This document shows, piece by piece, positions 55,429-63,874 of a stretch of DNA of 64,000 nt. How positions within the stretch are numbered: position 1 is the stretch's first letter; each line of letters starts with the position of its first letter. Source of the DNA: Paraflavitalea pollutisoli (lineage in GTDB: Bacteria; Bacteroidota; Bacteroidia; Chitinophagales; Chitinophagaceae). The stretch is from NCBI RefSeq assembly GCF_029360705.1, contig NZ_JARKMX010000008.1, forward strand, positions 4,037,479 through 4,101,478. Direction: 5' to 3'. The notes under the pieces are model-generated. The model searched no databases. It was not told the DNA's origin and was given only the letters and a program-made list of their open reading frames with translations. Both the position numbers and the translations under genes were made by a program.

Positions 55429-56532
55429 TTAAAACAGGTGATAGCGTTTGCGGGGTGTGCGGGCGACGATATTGCCGATCGCCTCCCGGGCGGTGCTATA
55501 CCGGAACCGGAAACCCTCCCGCAACAACCGTCCAGGCGCTACCCACCGGCTTTTAAGGATCAGTTCCGTTTCTGTCCCGATCATGGCGGCGCCCAGTTCC
55601 AGCATCCAGGTAAAGGCAGGTAAACCAAAACGGTGGCCAGTAGCTGCCCGTAGCATATCCATAAATGTTTTATTGGTGACGGCATTAGGCGCCACACAAT
55701 TGTATATCCCATTCGCCGTCCCGTGCTCGTAGCACCATTCAACGATGCGGCAAAGATCCTCTTCATGGATCCAGCTGTACATTTGCCGCCCATCGCCCTG
55801 ATGACCACCCAACCCTGCTTTCAGCAGGTTGAAGTAAGGTACCATGACACCACCTGCCCCCAGGGTGATCGCAGTACGCAACGCCACCTTCCGGGTGTCG
55901 GGGGTATTTTCATCCAGGAAAGCTTGCTCCCACTGCCGGCAGATACCCACAGAGAAATCTTTTGCCAGCGCCTGGTATTGCTCCGATCGTTTACCATGCA
56001 ATAATGCTGCCTTCAACCGCTTGCCGGCAAACCGTACCCTGTCGAGCAACGACCAGGGCATGTTGTCATTTTTGAGGTCACTGATCACCCCATGCTCTTC
56101 GTCCTGAGGCCGGTCGGTAGCATGGTGATAGATGGTGGCGGAAGCCGCATTGATCCAGAGGGCGGGCGCTTGTTTTACCTGCCGGATGGCTTCGCCGATC
56201 GTACGGGTAGCGTCGATACGGCTATCGAGTACCTCTTTTTTATTGCGGTCATTGTACCGGCAGTTGACCGATTTACCGGCCAGGTTGATCACGATGTCGG
56301 CGCCTTCAATATCATGGAGCCAATGACGCTCCACATGCTTGCCGTCCCAGCGCCAGTAAGTGATATTGTAGCCATCAGCTGCTTTGAGCAGCGCACTACC
56401 GTAAGTATTGTTGTGGCCGGTCACCGATTGGCGGGTCAGGATCACCACATGGTTGTTCTTTCCGAAATAACGCGCCATTGCCTGACCGATAAAACCGGTT
56501 CCGCCGGCAATGACTATTTTCTTGTTTTCCAT
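55429..56532 (-). CDS. TIGR01777 family NAD-dependent epimerase-like protein (YfcH-like)
   Basis: This 367-residue SDR-type protein has an N-terminal Rossmann motif GGTGFIGQAM, IVINLAGKSVN, the central SATIYHHATDRPQDE and a C-terminal DUF1731-like end (SRWVAPGRLLREGFRFRY). ATG at 56530-56532 (MENKKIVIAGG) is chosen; another ATG nine codons upstream gives a poor N-terminus. The family is linked to sugar-nucleotide or cell-division roles but has no firm reaction. It is the third gene of the GbsR-led operon. Confidence 0.85.
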   Translation of the reverse strand: MENKKIVIAGGTGFIGQAMARYFGKNNHVVILTRQSVTGHNNTYGSALLKAADGYNITYWRWDGKHVERHWLHDIEGADIVINLAGKSVNCRYNDRNKKEVLDSRIDATRTIGEAIRQVKQAPALWINAASATIYHHATDRPQDEEHGVISDLKNDNMPWSLLDRVRFAGKRLKAALLHGKRSEQYQALAKDFSVGICRQWEQAFLDENTPDTRKVALRTAITLGAGGVMVPYFNLLKAGLGGHQGDGRQMYSWIHEEDLCRIVEWCYEHGTANGIYNCVAPNAVTNKTFMDMLRAATGHRFGLPAFTWMLELGAAMIGTETELILKSRWVAPGRLLREGFRFRYSTAREAIGNIVARTPRKRYHLF

Positions 56533-56595
56533 ATTTTCAGGAATTTGTGAAAGATACATACTAAAAGAAAGCCGGTTATCCGGCCAGTTTGTTTT

Positions 56596-56976
56596 TTATT
56601 CTGCACTTGTTTCTTTTCGCTCTCGCATCAATTGCTCTGTTTCAGCGATACATGTCCCCAGGTATAGAAATGCCAGCCCGGTACTCCCCATCAATAAACC
56701 CATGAGCGCCAGCAGCACCATGTCCGTCATCAGCAGGGGCACTACGATCGCCGTCAGGATGGCTAACGATACAAGGTAGATCCTTCGCGCCCGGTATTTG
56801 ACAGCAGGGCGGTAGTTAACCGCATGAACCCATACATTGATCAGCTGCCAACTCCCAACAACGATATACGCACCGATACATTCTGTCGACAGCATTTTAA
56901 AACTGCAACAGACCACCACGCCGCCCAGGATAAGGATGCCCTGCACCAGGCAATCTATCAGCTTGAATAAATACAT
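56596..56976 (-). CDS. Small four-helix integral membrane protein
   Basis: The 126-residue protein has four hydrophobic segments (about residues 8-28, 35-53, 65-83 and 86-108), a basic loop YRPAVKYRARR and a charged C-terminal tail. It starts one base after the stop codon of the GbsR/MarR-type regulator, so translation is probably coupled. No family is recognised. Its position suggests an envelope function under that regulator's control. Confidence 0.72.
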   Translation of the reverse strand: MYLFKLIDCLVQGILILGGVVVCCSFKMLSTECIGAYIVVGSWQLINVWVHAVNYRPAVKYRARRIYLVSLAILTAIVVPLLMTDMVLLALMGLLMGSTGLAFLYLGTCIAETEQLMRERKETSAE

Positions 56977-56977
56977 A

Positions 56978-57484
56978 CTACTTAAAGAACTTCATCAGGC
57001 TGCCCACAAACCAGCTCTCTTCCGCCTTTACCAATACATCGAGCATCCTGTCGGCTTGACCGCCGAAACGTTTAATGTTCTGCATCGTATCGATGAACTG
57101 CTTGGTCTCTTTGTCTTTCTTATCCCCTTCGATCGCCGACAGCTGGTCCATCAGCTTCAGCATGGGGTCCAGCTCACGGCGTTTCCGCTCTTTGATGATG
57201 GTGGTAGCCACTTTCCAGATATCCTTCTCCGCCACGAAAAACTCCTTACGCTCTCCCGGAATACTTCTGCGCTCCACCAGCGCCCAATCGATCAGGTCGC
57301 GAATGTTCATGTTCACATTACCCCGGCTTACGCTCAACAGCTCCATAATATCGTCCTGGCTCAGCGGGTCAGGACTAACCAGCAATAGCGCATGGATCTG
57401 CGCCATCGTCCGGTTGATGCCCCAATGGGTGCCGAAATTGCCCCAGGATTCGATAAACTTCTGTTTGGCTTCACTCAACTTCAT
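56978..57484 (-). CDS. GbsR/MarR family transcriptional regulator
   Basis: The 168-residue protein has a winged helix-turn-helix (about residues 25-95: GINRTMAQIHALLLVSPDPL, LSVSRGNVNMNIRDLIDW, then the wing VERRSIPGERKEFFVA) and a helical C-terminal half. This is the GbsR-like branch of the MarR superfamily, whose better-known members control osmoprotectant genes in Bacillus. It is the first gene of a four-gene operon (regulator, membrane protein, epimerase, CoA-binding protein). An 18-bp inverted repeat overlaps its promoter, so it may regulate itself. Confidence 0.88.
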   Translation of the reverse strand: MKLSEAKQKFIESWGNFGTHWGINRTMAQIHALLLVSPDPLSQDDIMELLSVSRGNVNMNIRDLIDWALVERRSIPGERKEFFVAEKDIWKVATTIIKERKRRELDPMLKLMDQLSAIEGDKKDKETKQFIDTMQNIKRFGGQADRMLDVLVKAEESWFVGSLMKFFK

Positions 57485-57501
57485 AACATTCGTTTCAGGT
57501 A

Positions 57502-57543
57502 TAAAGGTAGAAACGATTTCTGTATTTTCAAGACTTTTTGAAA
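57502..57543 (-). promoter_or_regulatory. Promoter of the GbsR-led operon with overlapping inverted repeat
   Basis: On the minus strand TTG (57529-57531), 19 bases and TACCTTTA (57502-57509) fit the Bacteroidota pattern. The inverted repeat TTTCAAGACTTTTTGAAA (57526-57543, arms TTTCAA and TTGAAA) covers the -33 element and is a candidate autoregulatory operator. Confidence 0.55.
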
Positions 57544-57544
57544 G

Positions 57545-58297
57545 TTAATCTTGCAAACGATAGCTTATGGGCTGGAGCATAAAACTTTTGATGGCCTTTC
57601 CGTCCTTTTCGGCCGGTATCCAGGCTGGTGTTAGTTTAATAATACGCAGCGATTCATCGTCCAGCGAAATATCCACCGATTTCTGGATCCAGGGCTCTGT
57701 TACCTGGCCATTTTCGTCCAGCACAAAACGCAGGTAGACATTCCCCTGAATATTGTTTTTGATCGCCACCGCCGGATAGCGCAGGGTTTTGTTCAGAAAA
57801 ACGCCCCAGCTGCCGGGCACGTCATCAAAACGGGCAGCCACCGCGGTAGGGTCTTTTTGCCTGGGTAGGTTACGCTCAGCCCGATAGTCTTTGGAATCCA
57901 CGAGCAGGCCATTGGCATAACGATTCTTCCGATCGACCTTGAAGGAGTCGTTATAATAATACCAGTCACCTTCCCTGAGTCCATTGATATAATTACCCAT
58001 CGAGTCGGCATGGCCCCGATTGTCGTACCAAACAAAAGGGCCATTAGGTACACCTTGGTCATTGTTTGTTTCAATTCTGATCAGGGGACCATAAGCTTTG
58101 TAAAAACAGGTCTGCGTGGTCTGCTTGTCGAGCTTGCGCTTGCGTACCTGAAACTGCGCGAGCTTTTCATCGGAAATAGGCTGCCATTGACCATCAAACA
58201 ACTCGATTCCCCGCCCGTGCAATTGGGCGATAGCGGATCGGTTGGAAAATGTACAGGCAATAACAAGTAAAAGAGAGACGATTAAAAGGCGGTTCAT
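57545..58297 (-). CDS. Periplasmic MORN-repeat/TonB C-terminal-like protein
   Basis: The 250-residue protein starts at ATG 58295-58297 (MNRLLIVSLLLVIACTFSN, a signal peptide or lipoprotein-like leader). Residues about 75-140 hold MORN-like toxin-antitoxin-type repeats (GPFVWYDNRGHADSMGNYI, GLREGDWYYYND). Residues about 160-250 look like a TonB C-terminal domain (VYLRFVLDENGQVTEPWI, then a conserved Pro-rich end). It has no TonB N-terminal anchor, so it is not a standard energy transducer. It follows the DUF5723-like gene by 87 bp. Confidence 0.72.
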   Translation of the reverse strand: MNRLLIVSLLLVIACTFSNRSAIAQLHGRGIELFDGQWQPISDEKLAQFQVRKRKLDKQTTQTCFYKAYGPLIRIETNNDQGVPNGPFVWYDNRGHADSMGNYINGLREGDWYYYNDSFKVDRKNRYANGLLVDSKDYRAERNLPRQKDPTAVAARFDDVPGSWGVFLNKTLRYPAVAIKNNIQGNVYLRFVLDENGQVTEPWIQKSVDISLDDESLRIIKLTPAWIPAEKDGKAIKSFMLQPISYRLQD

Positions 58298-58384
58298 GAC
58301 AGGGGTTTGATGCCCCAAATTCGCAAAAATCAGGAAATACAGAAATTATTAATTCTTTACCTAACCACTCCCGTTGCTATTACC

Positions 58385-59827
58385 CTACAGCGGTGGACAG
58401 TCAGCCCCCTTGTAGCGTTTTTCACCGGTGTTCCTGAACGCGCGGATCACGAGGGCAATATACCCGCCCCCACTCTGCATTTTGTTCTTGGCAAACACCG
58501 TCCCCCAATTGTGTATACCCAGCAACAAAGGGCCGGCTTTGAATGCACCACCTACCCGCAGCTGATTTTCGGTGTTGTACATGATCGGCAGGTAAACGCC
58601 CCACCGGCGTGTTTCCCACCGTGGCGTCACCGTCAGCAGGTTGGTTTCCCGTACATACAGGCGCTGATCACCTGCCAGTGAAGACAGATTGAGCGAAAGA
58701 TCGGCATTGACATAAAAGGCATGGAATAAATAGCGGTCTACATTGATCACGAGTCGCGTTGGATTGATCACATTAAAATTACCCCGCAGCGTGCTCATCG
58801 AACGAACGATGGTAGCCAGGCTGTCATTGAACCCTTCCACCCCATCGATATTCGTAAACTTCTCATCCAGCTGGGCGTCACGGATATCATCTTTTATACC
58901 AGCCACCGATCGGCTGTTATTACTATGCTTGTACTGATTGAATCCGATATCGAGAATGGAGATACCCACCTTCCAGTCATAATCGTAATACCTGTCTTCC
59001 TGGTCATTGAAGTCGGGCACCAGGTAAGGTCGCAGCAGGTATTCAACACCAATGTCCAGGGAAGCGCCACCCTGGGAGTTCCGCAAAAAATCGTTGAGAT
59101 TCTGGCTGGAGCTTTTTTCACTTTTCCACCCATCGAAATTGGAGGAATAGCCATACCGTGCGGACACATCCTTCAGCACGTATACGTCTTTTCCATTCTC
59201 GACGGTACGTTCTACCTCCCCACTCAGCAAGCGGGCATGCGCACCAGCCAACCCACGTGATACTTTAAGCGTACCACCCACATTGAGCCGCGACTTGTCA
59301 TCATCGAAGATCGTTTGCGCATAGGTACCGAAAATCTCCACCCAGTTACTACTGGTGGCATCCGCGGTATATTTGGTGTTGCCGCCATTCATCATCAGAA
59401 AGGAGGTAGCAGACGATATCGTATCGGCAAAATTGTAAGGGCTGGTCTTCGCGCTGGTATAACTACGAAAGTTGATGCCAGCGGCAAAAGCTGCCCGGCG
59501 GCTGAGGGCCACCCGGGTATTCAGCAGGTTTACATTGGTGTTGGCATGCGCATAGCGGCTATAGTTACCCCAATTGAACTGGTATTCCGAATTGGCCGGC
59601 GACGATAACAGCGAATAATTATGCACGGTCACCGCATTGGTATTGGGCTTGCCCTGCACCCCGAATACCGTGATATCCCAGGCAAAAGGCGTGTTGACAA
59701 TGGCAGCAGGGTTATTGCCTACGCCCAGGCTTCCTCCATAAGAAGAGCCATTGATGGCATGGTAGTTCTGAGCAATAACCACTGAATGGGCTACCAGTAG
59801 CCCCAACAAAAAAGGTAAGGTCTTCAT
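58385..59827 (-). CDS. Outer-membrane beta-barrel protein (DUF5723-like)
   Basis: The 480-residue protein has a signal peptide (MKTLPFLLGLLVAHSVVIAQ) and then alternating amphipathic beta-strands with aromatic girdles over its full length, e.g. VALSRRAAFAAGINFRSYTS and ADLSLNLSSLAGDQRLYV. The start YHAINGSSYGGSLGVGNNPA is typical of DUF5723/PorV-like barrel proteins of Bacteroidota. It starts 21 bp after the FAD oxidoreductase gene and may be co-transcribed with the lipid operon, for example as an outer-membrane partner or lipid handler (inference). Confidence 0.72.
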   Translation of the reverse strand: MKTLPFLLGLLVAHSVVIAQNYHAINGSSYGGSLGVGNNPAAIVNTPFAWDITVFGVQGKPNTNAVTVHNYSLLSSPANSEYQFNWGNYSRYAHANTNVNLLNTRVALSRRAAFAAGINFRSYTSAKTSPYNFADTISSATSFLMMNGGNTKYTADATSSNWVEIFGTYAQTIFDDDKSRLNVGGTLKVSRGLAGAHARLLSGEVERTVENGKDVYVLKDVSARYGYSSNFDGWKSEKSSSQNLNDFLRNSQGGASLDIGVEYLLRPYLVPDFNDQEDRYYDYDWKVGISILDIGFNQYKHSNNSRSVAGIKDDIRDAQLDEKFTNIDGVEGFNDSLATIVRSMSTLRGNFNVINPTRLVINVDRYLFHAFYVNADLSLNLSSLAGDQRLYVRETNLLTVTPRWETRRWGVYLPIMYNTENQLRVGGAFKAGPLLLGIHNWGTVFAKNKMQSGGGYIALVIRAFRNTGEKRYKGADCPPL

Positions 59828-59848
59828 TAACTCGAATTCGATTAGCTA

Positions 59849-60988
59849 CTAAAAAGGTTTACCGTGTGTTTGTCCGATGAGCCAGGCGACAAACCGCGGA
59901 AAAGGTTTAAGGGTGGTTATCAAAAAATTGGATAATGAAGCATTGCCGAAAAATCGTTGTATCAGGCGACCCGCCTGCAGCCGACGTCCAAATTGCCGTT
60001 CCCATTGCTGCGTATACTGCAGCTCCATTTCGTAACGGGTAATTTGGCCATTCATGAACTGCCTGATCTCTTCAAATGCCAGTTTACTACCATGTAAAGC
60101 CATACTCATGCCATTTCCGCAAAGCGGCGTGATCATGCCGGCCGCATCGCCTATCAACAGCACATGATTTTCAACCTGGTTTTTTCTGTTAAAGGATATT
60201 CTTGATACCGTAAGTGGTTCTTTGTATAAGAAAGTGGACTGCGTGAAGATCTTTTGTAGGAATGGATTCTTTTGAAGTATTTGTTGTTCCATTGCCTGGA
60301 TATCGTTGTGGCACTTTCGCAAATTGCGCGCCGTGGTCAGATAACACAGACAATAATGGTTGTTTTCAATCCGGGATATACCGCAATATCCGTCAATAAA
60401 ATTATGCAGCGCTATTAAATCTTCCGGAAAATTGGTTTCAATATGGTACTTGACACCCACATAGTGATTCAACTTGTTGGGCTTCACCTGGGTGAAGGGT
60501 CGCTTCCATTTAGCATCCAGATTACTCCTTTTACCAAAAGCGCCCGCCACCACCGCAGCTTCCGTTTCGCCCTTTGAGCTGAACACCACAAAACCGTTGT
60601 TCCGGTACACCACATTCGTGACTTTGGTGTTCTCCATCAGTTCTACCCCTTCTTTTCGGGCAATACCCGCCAGCAAATGATCGAGGGTATAGCGACTGAT
60701 GCCAAAGCCTCCCAGGGGTAGGTTGGCCTCCAGGTGCTTGCCGTTGGGTGCACTCACCACGAGGCGATTGATCACCGGCAGTTGCATATCGCTGAGCGGC
60801 ACCCCCATTTCCTCCAGGAAATTCCAGCTTTCGAGGCTTACGTACTCACCACACACTTTGTGAAAAGGATATTGTTCCCGCTCAAAAACGATGGTTCGGT
60901 AGCCAGCCCTCACACATTGTATCGACAATGCCAGCCCCGCCAGGCCGCCACCAATGATGACAATATCGTATTTTGGATGCAGACTCAA
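59849..60988 (-). CDS. FAD-dependent oxidoreductase, geranylgeranyl-reductase-like
   Basis: This 379-residue flavoprotein has the dinucleotide motif VIIGGGLAGLALSIQ, the family motif FHKVCGEYVS and the second FAD motif LLIGDAAGMITPLCGNGM. It resembles geranylgeranyl-reductase-type and aromatic-hydroxylase-type enzymes. In this operon it may reduce a prenyl chain or oxidise the polyketide ring. The start is TTG at 60986-60988: the codons just upstream are TAG-CAC-GGG, so no ATG or GTG is possible without losing the FAD motif. It is the last of four TTG-initiated genes. Confidence 0.87.
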   Translation of the reverse strand: MSLHPKYDIVIIGGGLAGLALSIQCVRAGYRTIVFEREQYPFHKVCGEYVSLESWNFLEEMGVPLSDMQLPVINRLVVSAPNGKHLEANLPLGGFGISRYTLDHLLAGIARKEGVELMENTKVTNVVYRNNGFVVFSSKGETEAAVVAGAFGKRSNLDAKWKRPFTQVKPNKLNHYVGVKYHIETNFPEDLIALHNFIDGYCGISRIENNHYCLCYLTTARNLRKCHNDIQAMEQQILQKNPFLQKIFTQSTFLYKEPLTVSRISFNRKNQVENHVLLIGDAAGMITPLCGNGMSMALHGSKLAFEEIRQFMNGQITRYEMELQYTQQWERQFGRRLQAGRLIQRFFGNASLSNFLITTLKPFPRFVAWLIGQTHGKPF

Positions 60989-61036
60989 CCCGTGCTATTG
61001 ATGATATGTTATTATTTCCGCATGACCTGCCGGTTA

Positions 61037-61726
61037 TCATAGGCTGTTCACTACAACCAGCCACCTGAAAGCCCACTTCCATTCGACGGAAAAGGTAGTA
61101 ATTCCTGCGCTATTCAGGAGTTCATGCCAATCTTTTTTAACAAATCCTCTCGCTACAGATAAAGGTGCATCATTTTTCACCAGGTAACTGTTGGAAAAGA
61201 GTCGTGTCAGCAGCCGTATCGAATGCCAGGCAATGGTATGCCGATGTAGATCATTGATAAAAAATCCCAACTTCGCATGCGCCTTCATCCACTGAAGCTG
61301 GGGGATTAATTCCCGTTCGTGGAAATGATGACAAAACAGGGAAGAAAAAATAATATCCGGCGGTTGGGTAAAGTGTACATCCCGGTAATCCGAAACAATC
61401 CAGTTACAAGGTAAATTACGCTCCGCCTGCGCCACCCGTATGCAATCGGGGTTGATATCGATTCCAATAAAGGACACCGCTATCCCTTGCTTTTTACACC
61501 AACGATGTATAGCTGCGAGGTTGTCTCCCCCACCACAACCGATCTCACAAACGGTAAGTTGTTGCCGGTCCCCCACCAACCGCCGAAGCCCTGCCAGCGT
61601 GATCCGATGACCACCCAGCCAGGTATTGATGACATTCAACTCCTGCATATTCCGTCGGATATCCTCAAAGGGGATATCGTCCCTGTCCAGCAATTCGGTT
61701 TGATATGAACGTGCACGAATATTCAA
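61037..61726 (-). CDS. Class I SAM-dependent methyltransferase of the polyketide operon
   Basis: The 229-residue methyltransferase has motif I VCEIGCGGGDN, motif II FIGIDINPDC and the downstream IIFSSLFCHHF. It would methylate a hydroxyl or carbon of the polyketide product. The start is uncertain: TTG at 61724-61726 (MNIRARSYQTELLD) fits the usual N-terminus of such proteins and avoids overlap; a TTG at 61781-61783 overlaps the PKS gene by 17 bp. The first ATG (residue 27 on the chosen start) would cut a conserved region. It lies between the PKS and FAD genes on the same strand. Confidence 0.83.
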   Translation of the reverse strand: MNIRARSYQTELLDRDDIPFEDIRRNMQELNVINTWLGGHRITLAGLRRLVGDRQQLTVCEIGCGGGDNLAAIHRWCKKQGIAVSFIGIDINPDCIRVAQAERNLPCNWIVSDYRDVHFTQPPDIIFSSLFCHHFHERELIPQLQWMKAHAKLGFFINDLHRHTIAWHSIRLLTRLFSNSYLVKNDAPLSVARGFVKKDWHELLNSAGITTFSVEWKWAFRWLVVVNSL

Positions 61727-61766
61727 AAGGTAAAAAGGTTGTCGATCGGTTACACAACAAGCGGGC

Positions 61767-62861
61767 TCACTGTATACGCCCAATGAAAGTTTCCATGGTA
61801 AGCCCCGGACCGAAGGCAGCCCCCAGGATGGTAGCGCCTGATTTTGTCGTCAGCGCACGATCCAGCATGCGCTTCAGTACAAACAAGATCGTCGGCGACG
61901 ACATATTGCCATACCCGCGCAAAACCGCTGCCGCATCCTCCAACCCATCTGCCGGCAATTGCAAACACTGCGCAATCGCTTCCAGGATCTTTTTGCCCCC
62001 GGGATGGATACACCAATGCGTTACATCCTCTCTGGTAAGCTGGCATTGCTGTAAGGCGCGATCTGCCAGCTCGCCAAAATCGGCACCAATCAGGTCCGGA
62101 ATATAGCTGCTCAGTGTCATCTGAAATCCGGTTGACGACAACTCCCAGCTCATGTCCTTTTTACCACCTGGTATCACTTCGGCATAAAAGCCTGTCAGCT
62201 CCATACCCTGCTGAGCGGCCTCCGAATGTACGACCAGGGCTGCTGCACTGCCATCGGCAAACAACAAGCTCGACGCGATATTATCGACGGTAGCCGCCCG
62301 TTGAAAATGCAGCGTACATAATTCGGTGGATACGATCAGCACTTTTGCCTGCCGGTCGGCTTTACAAATAACATCGGCAATCTTCAGGGCATGCAGCGCT
62401 GCATAACAACCCATGAAATTGATGGAACTTCGCCAGCTATTGCGCGGCAGCCCCAGCATGTCTACCAACTGCAGATCCAGTCCCGGGGCGCTCATGCCCG
62501 TACAACTCACGGTAATCAAATGGGTGATCTCAGCAGCCGGCATCTTGCCTTCGAGGCAATCCCGCACCGCCTCCACCGACAGCGGAGCCGCATATCGCTG
62601 GTACCAGGCCATGCGTTGCTCGAGTGCAGGAAATGGTTCGAGGTTTTCCGTGGCGGGATAGAATTCCCAGCCCCCTGCCGTACGACTGTAATCTGGTATC
62701 ACGGAATAACGTGTATCGATATCGCTTTGCCGGTACAGGAACCTGATCTTTCGCTTGCCTGCTTCCGTCAGGGCATACACATCCTGCATGAAATTCATGA
62801 TGTCCTGCTGACGGTGTTGGTGAGCAGGTACTGCCTTGCCAATAGCGATAATTTTACTCAA
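61767..62861 (-). CDS. Type III polyketide synthase (chalcone/stilbene synthase-like)
   Basis: This 364-residue homodimer-type ketosynthase has the full catalytic triad: the nucleophilic Cys in NFMGCYAALHA, His in CIHPGGKK and Asn in YGNMSSPT. Other family motifs are SCTGMSAPGLD and GAAFGPGLTME. Such enzymes condense an acyl-CoA starter with malonyl-CoA into resorcinols, pyrones or phloroglucinols. The start chosen is TTG at 62859-62861 (MSKIIAIGKAVP), three bases past the UbiA stop and matching the usual N-terminus. Another TTG at 62904-62906 adds 15 residues and overlaps UbiA. No ATG is available before residue 22 of the protein. Confidence 0.92.
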   Translation of the reverse strand: MSKIIAIGKAVPAHQHRQQDIMNFMQDVYALTEAGKRKIRFLYRQSDIDTRYSVIPDYSRTAGGWEFYPATENLEPFPALEQRMAWYQRYAAPLSVEAVRDCLEGKMPAAEITHLITVSCTGMSAPGLDLQLVDMLGLPRNSWRSSINFMGCYAALHALKIADVICKADRQAKVLIVSTELCTLHFQRAATVDNIASSLLFADGSAAALVVHSEAAQQGMELTGFYAEVIPGGKKDMSWELSSTGFQMTLSSYIPDLIGADFGELADRALQQCQLTREDVTHWCIHPGGKKILEAIAQCLQLPADGLEDAAAVLRGYGNMSSPTILFVLKRMLDRALTTKSGATILGAAFGPGLTMETFIGRIQ

Positions 62862-62863
62862 TC

Positions 62864-63718
62864 TTATTTCCAGATTAACAGGATGAGGAAAGCTATATTG
62901 GTACAAACTGATGCCAATAGATTCATGCGCATGGTATGGGTAAAATCGGCTACGTTTTCATGCTTCCATACTTTCGCAGACCAGCTAAAGAAATATACGA
63001 GAATTGGAAGCATACAAGTTGCCAGCACGAAGAATTTAGTCCCTTCCTGCCGGCTGAAGAACAGGTAGCTCAATACGCCCATGGCCAATGTGTAAATGAT
63101 TGCCGTAAAGATGAAGGTACCGCGAATACCGAGCCTGGCACTAATGGTACGCACCCCATCCCGCCAATCGGCCTCGTGCTGGTAAATTTGTGTCAGCGGA
63201 TAAAAACCACCGATCAGCAGACTTGCTGCCACCATGCCAGCCACCGGCACGGCCACCGTTTTATCGACACTGCAACCGTGGTAAACCATAAAAAAAGTAA
63301 CCGCTCCCTGAAAAAGCACCACTGTCAAATAGCCAATAACCGGGTATTGCTTGAGCCGGATACCGCGGAAGCTATAGGCCCTTGAAGCGAGGATATAAGC
63401 CACTATACTGGCCGCAAAGACCATACTGATCAGCAGACTGAGCAATACCGCGAGCAGGTCCATGACCACACTCACCTGGAATAACTGACGGGTAGGCTGC
63501 AGCGGCTGCCGAACGCCTCCAATACTTCCTTCGTCGCGATCCATATACGAGTTGTAGCCATTGCTGGAAGGATATACCAGGCCATGCAGGATGACAAAGA
63601 TCAACAGGGCATGCCCTGCCGCCACCTCCGGCACCTGACCGAGCGCAAACAGGTATACCGGCAGCAGAAAAAAGGAGAAATGAAAGCGAAGTAGTTGTAT
63701 GGTAGATCGTTGCAACAA
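62864..63718 (-). CDS. UbiA family prenyltransferase
   Basis: The 284-residue protein has about eight transmembrane helices and both Asp-rich prenyl-diphosphate motifs: NGYNSYMDRDEG near residue 55 and YQHEADWRDGVRT near residue 185. It attaches a prenyl chain to an aromatic acceptor in the membrane, here probably the product of the adjacent type III PKS. The start must be TTG at 63716-63718 or the next codon (also TTG): an in-frame stop lies 36 bases upstream with no ATG or GTG between. A TATATTTA element (63740-63747) could be its -7 box. It is the first gene of the operon. Confidence 0.87.
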   Translation of the reverse strand: MLQRSTIQLLRFHFSFFLLPVYLFALGQVPEVAAGHALLIFVILHGLVYPSSNGYNSYMDRDEGSIGGVRQPLQPTRQLFQVSVVMDLLAVLLSLLISMVFAASIVAYILASRAYSFRGIRLKQYPVIGYLTVVLFQGAVTFFMVYHGCSVDKTVAVPVAGMVAASLLIGGFYPLTQIYQHEADWRDGVRTISARLGIRGTFIFTAIIYTLAMGVLSYLFFSRQEGTKFFVLATCMLPILVYFFSWSAKVWKHENVADFTHTMRMNLLASVCTNIAFLILLIWK

Positions 63719-63874
63719 GCTATACGGATGGATGATCTTTAAATATACCGATTACCGCGCGATCCTGTTCTCCCCACTTTCCATCCGCCATTTAACGGAA
63801 AGTCCCCGAAGTAGGGCATAAAAACCGCCGGAATAGCAACCCTTATCTGGTCTTTACTGGTCGGCAAATTGTAA

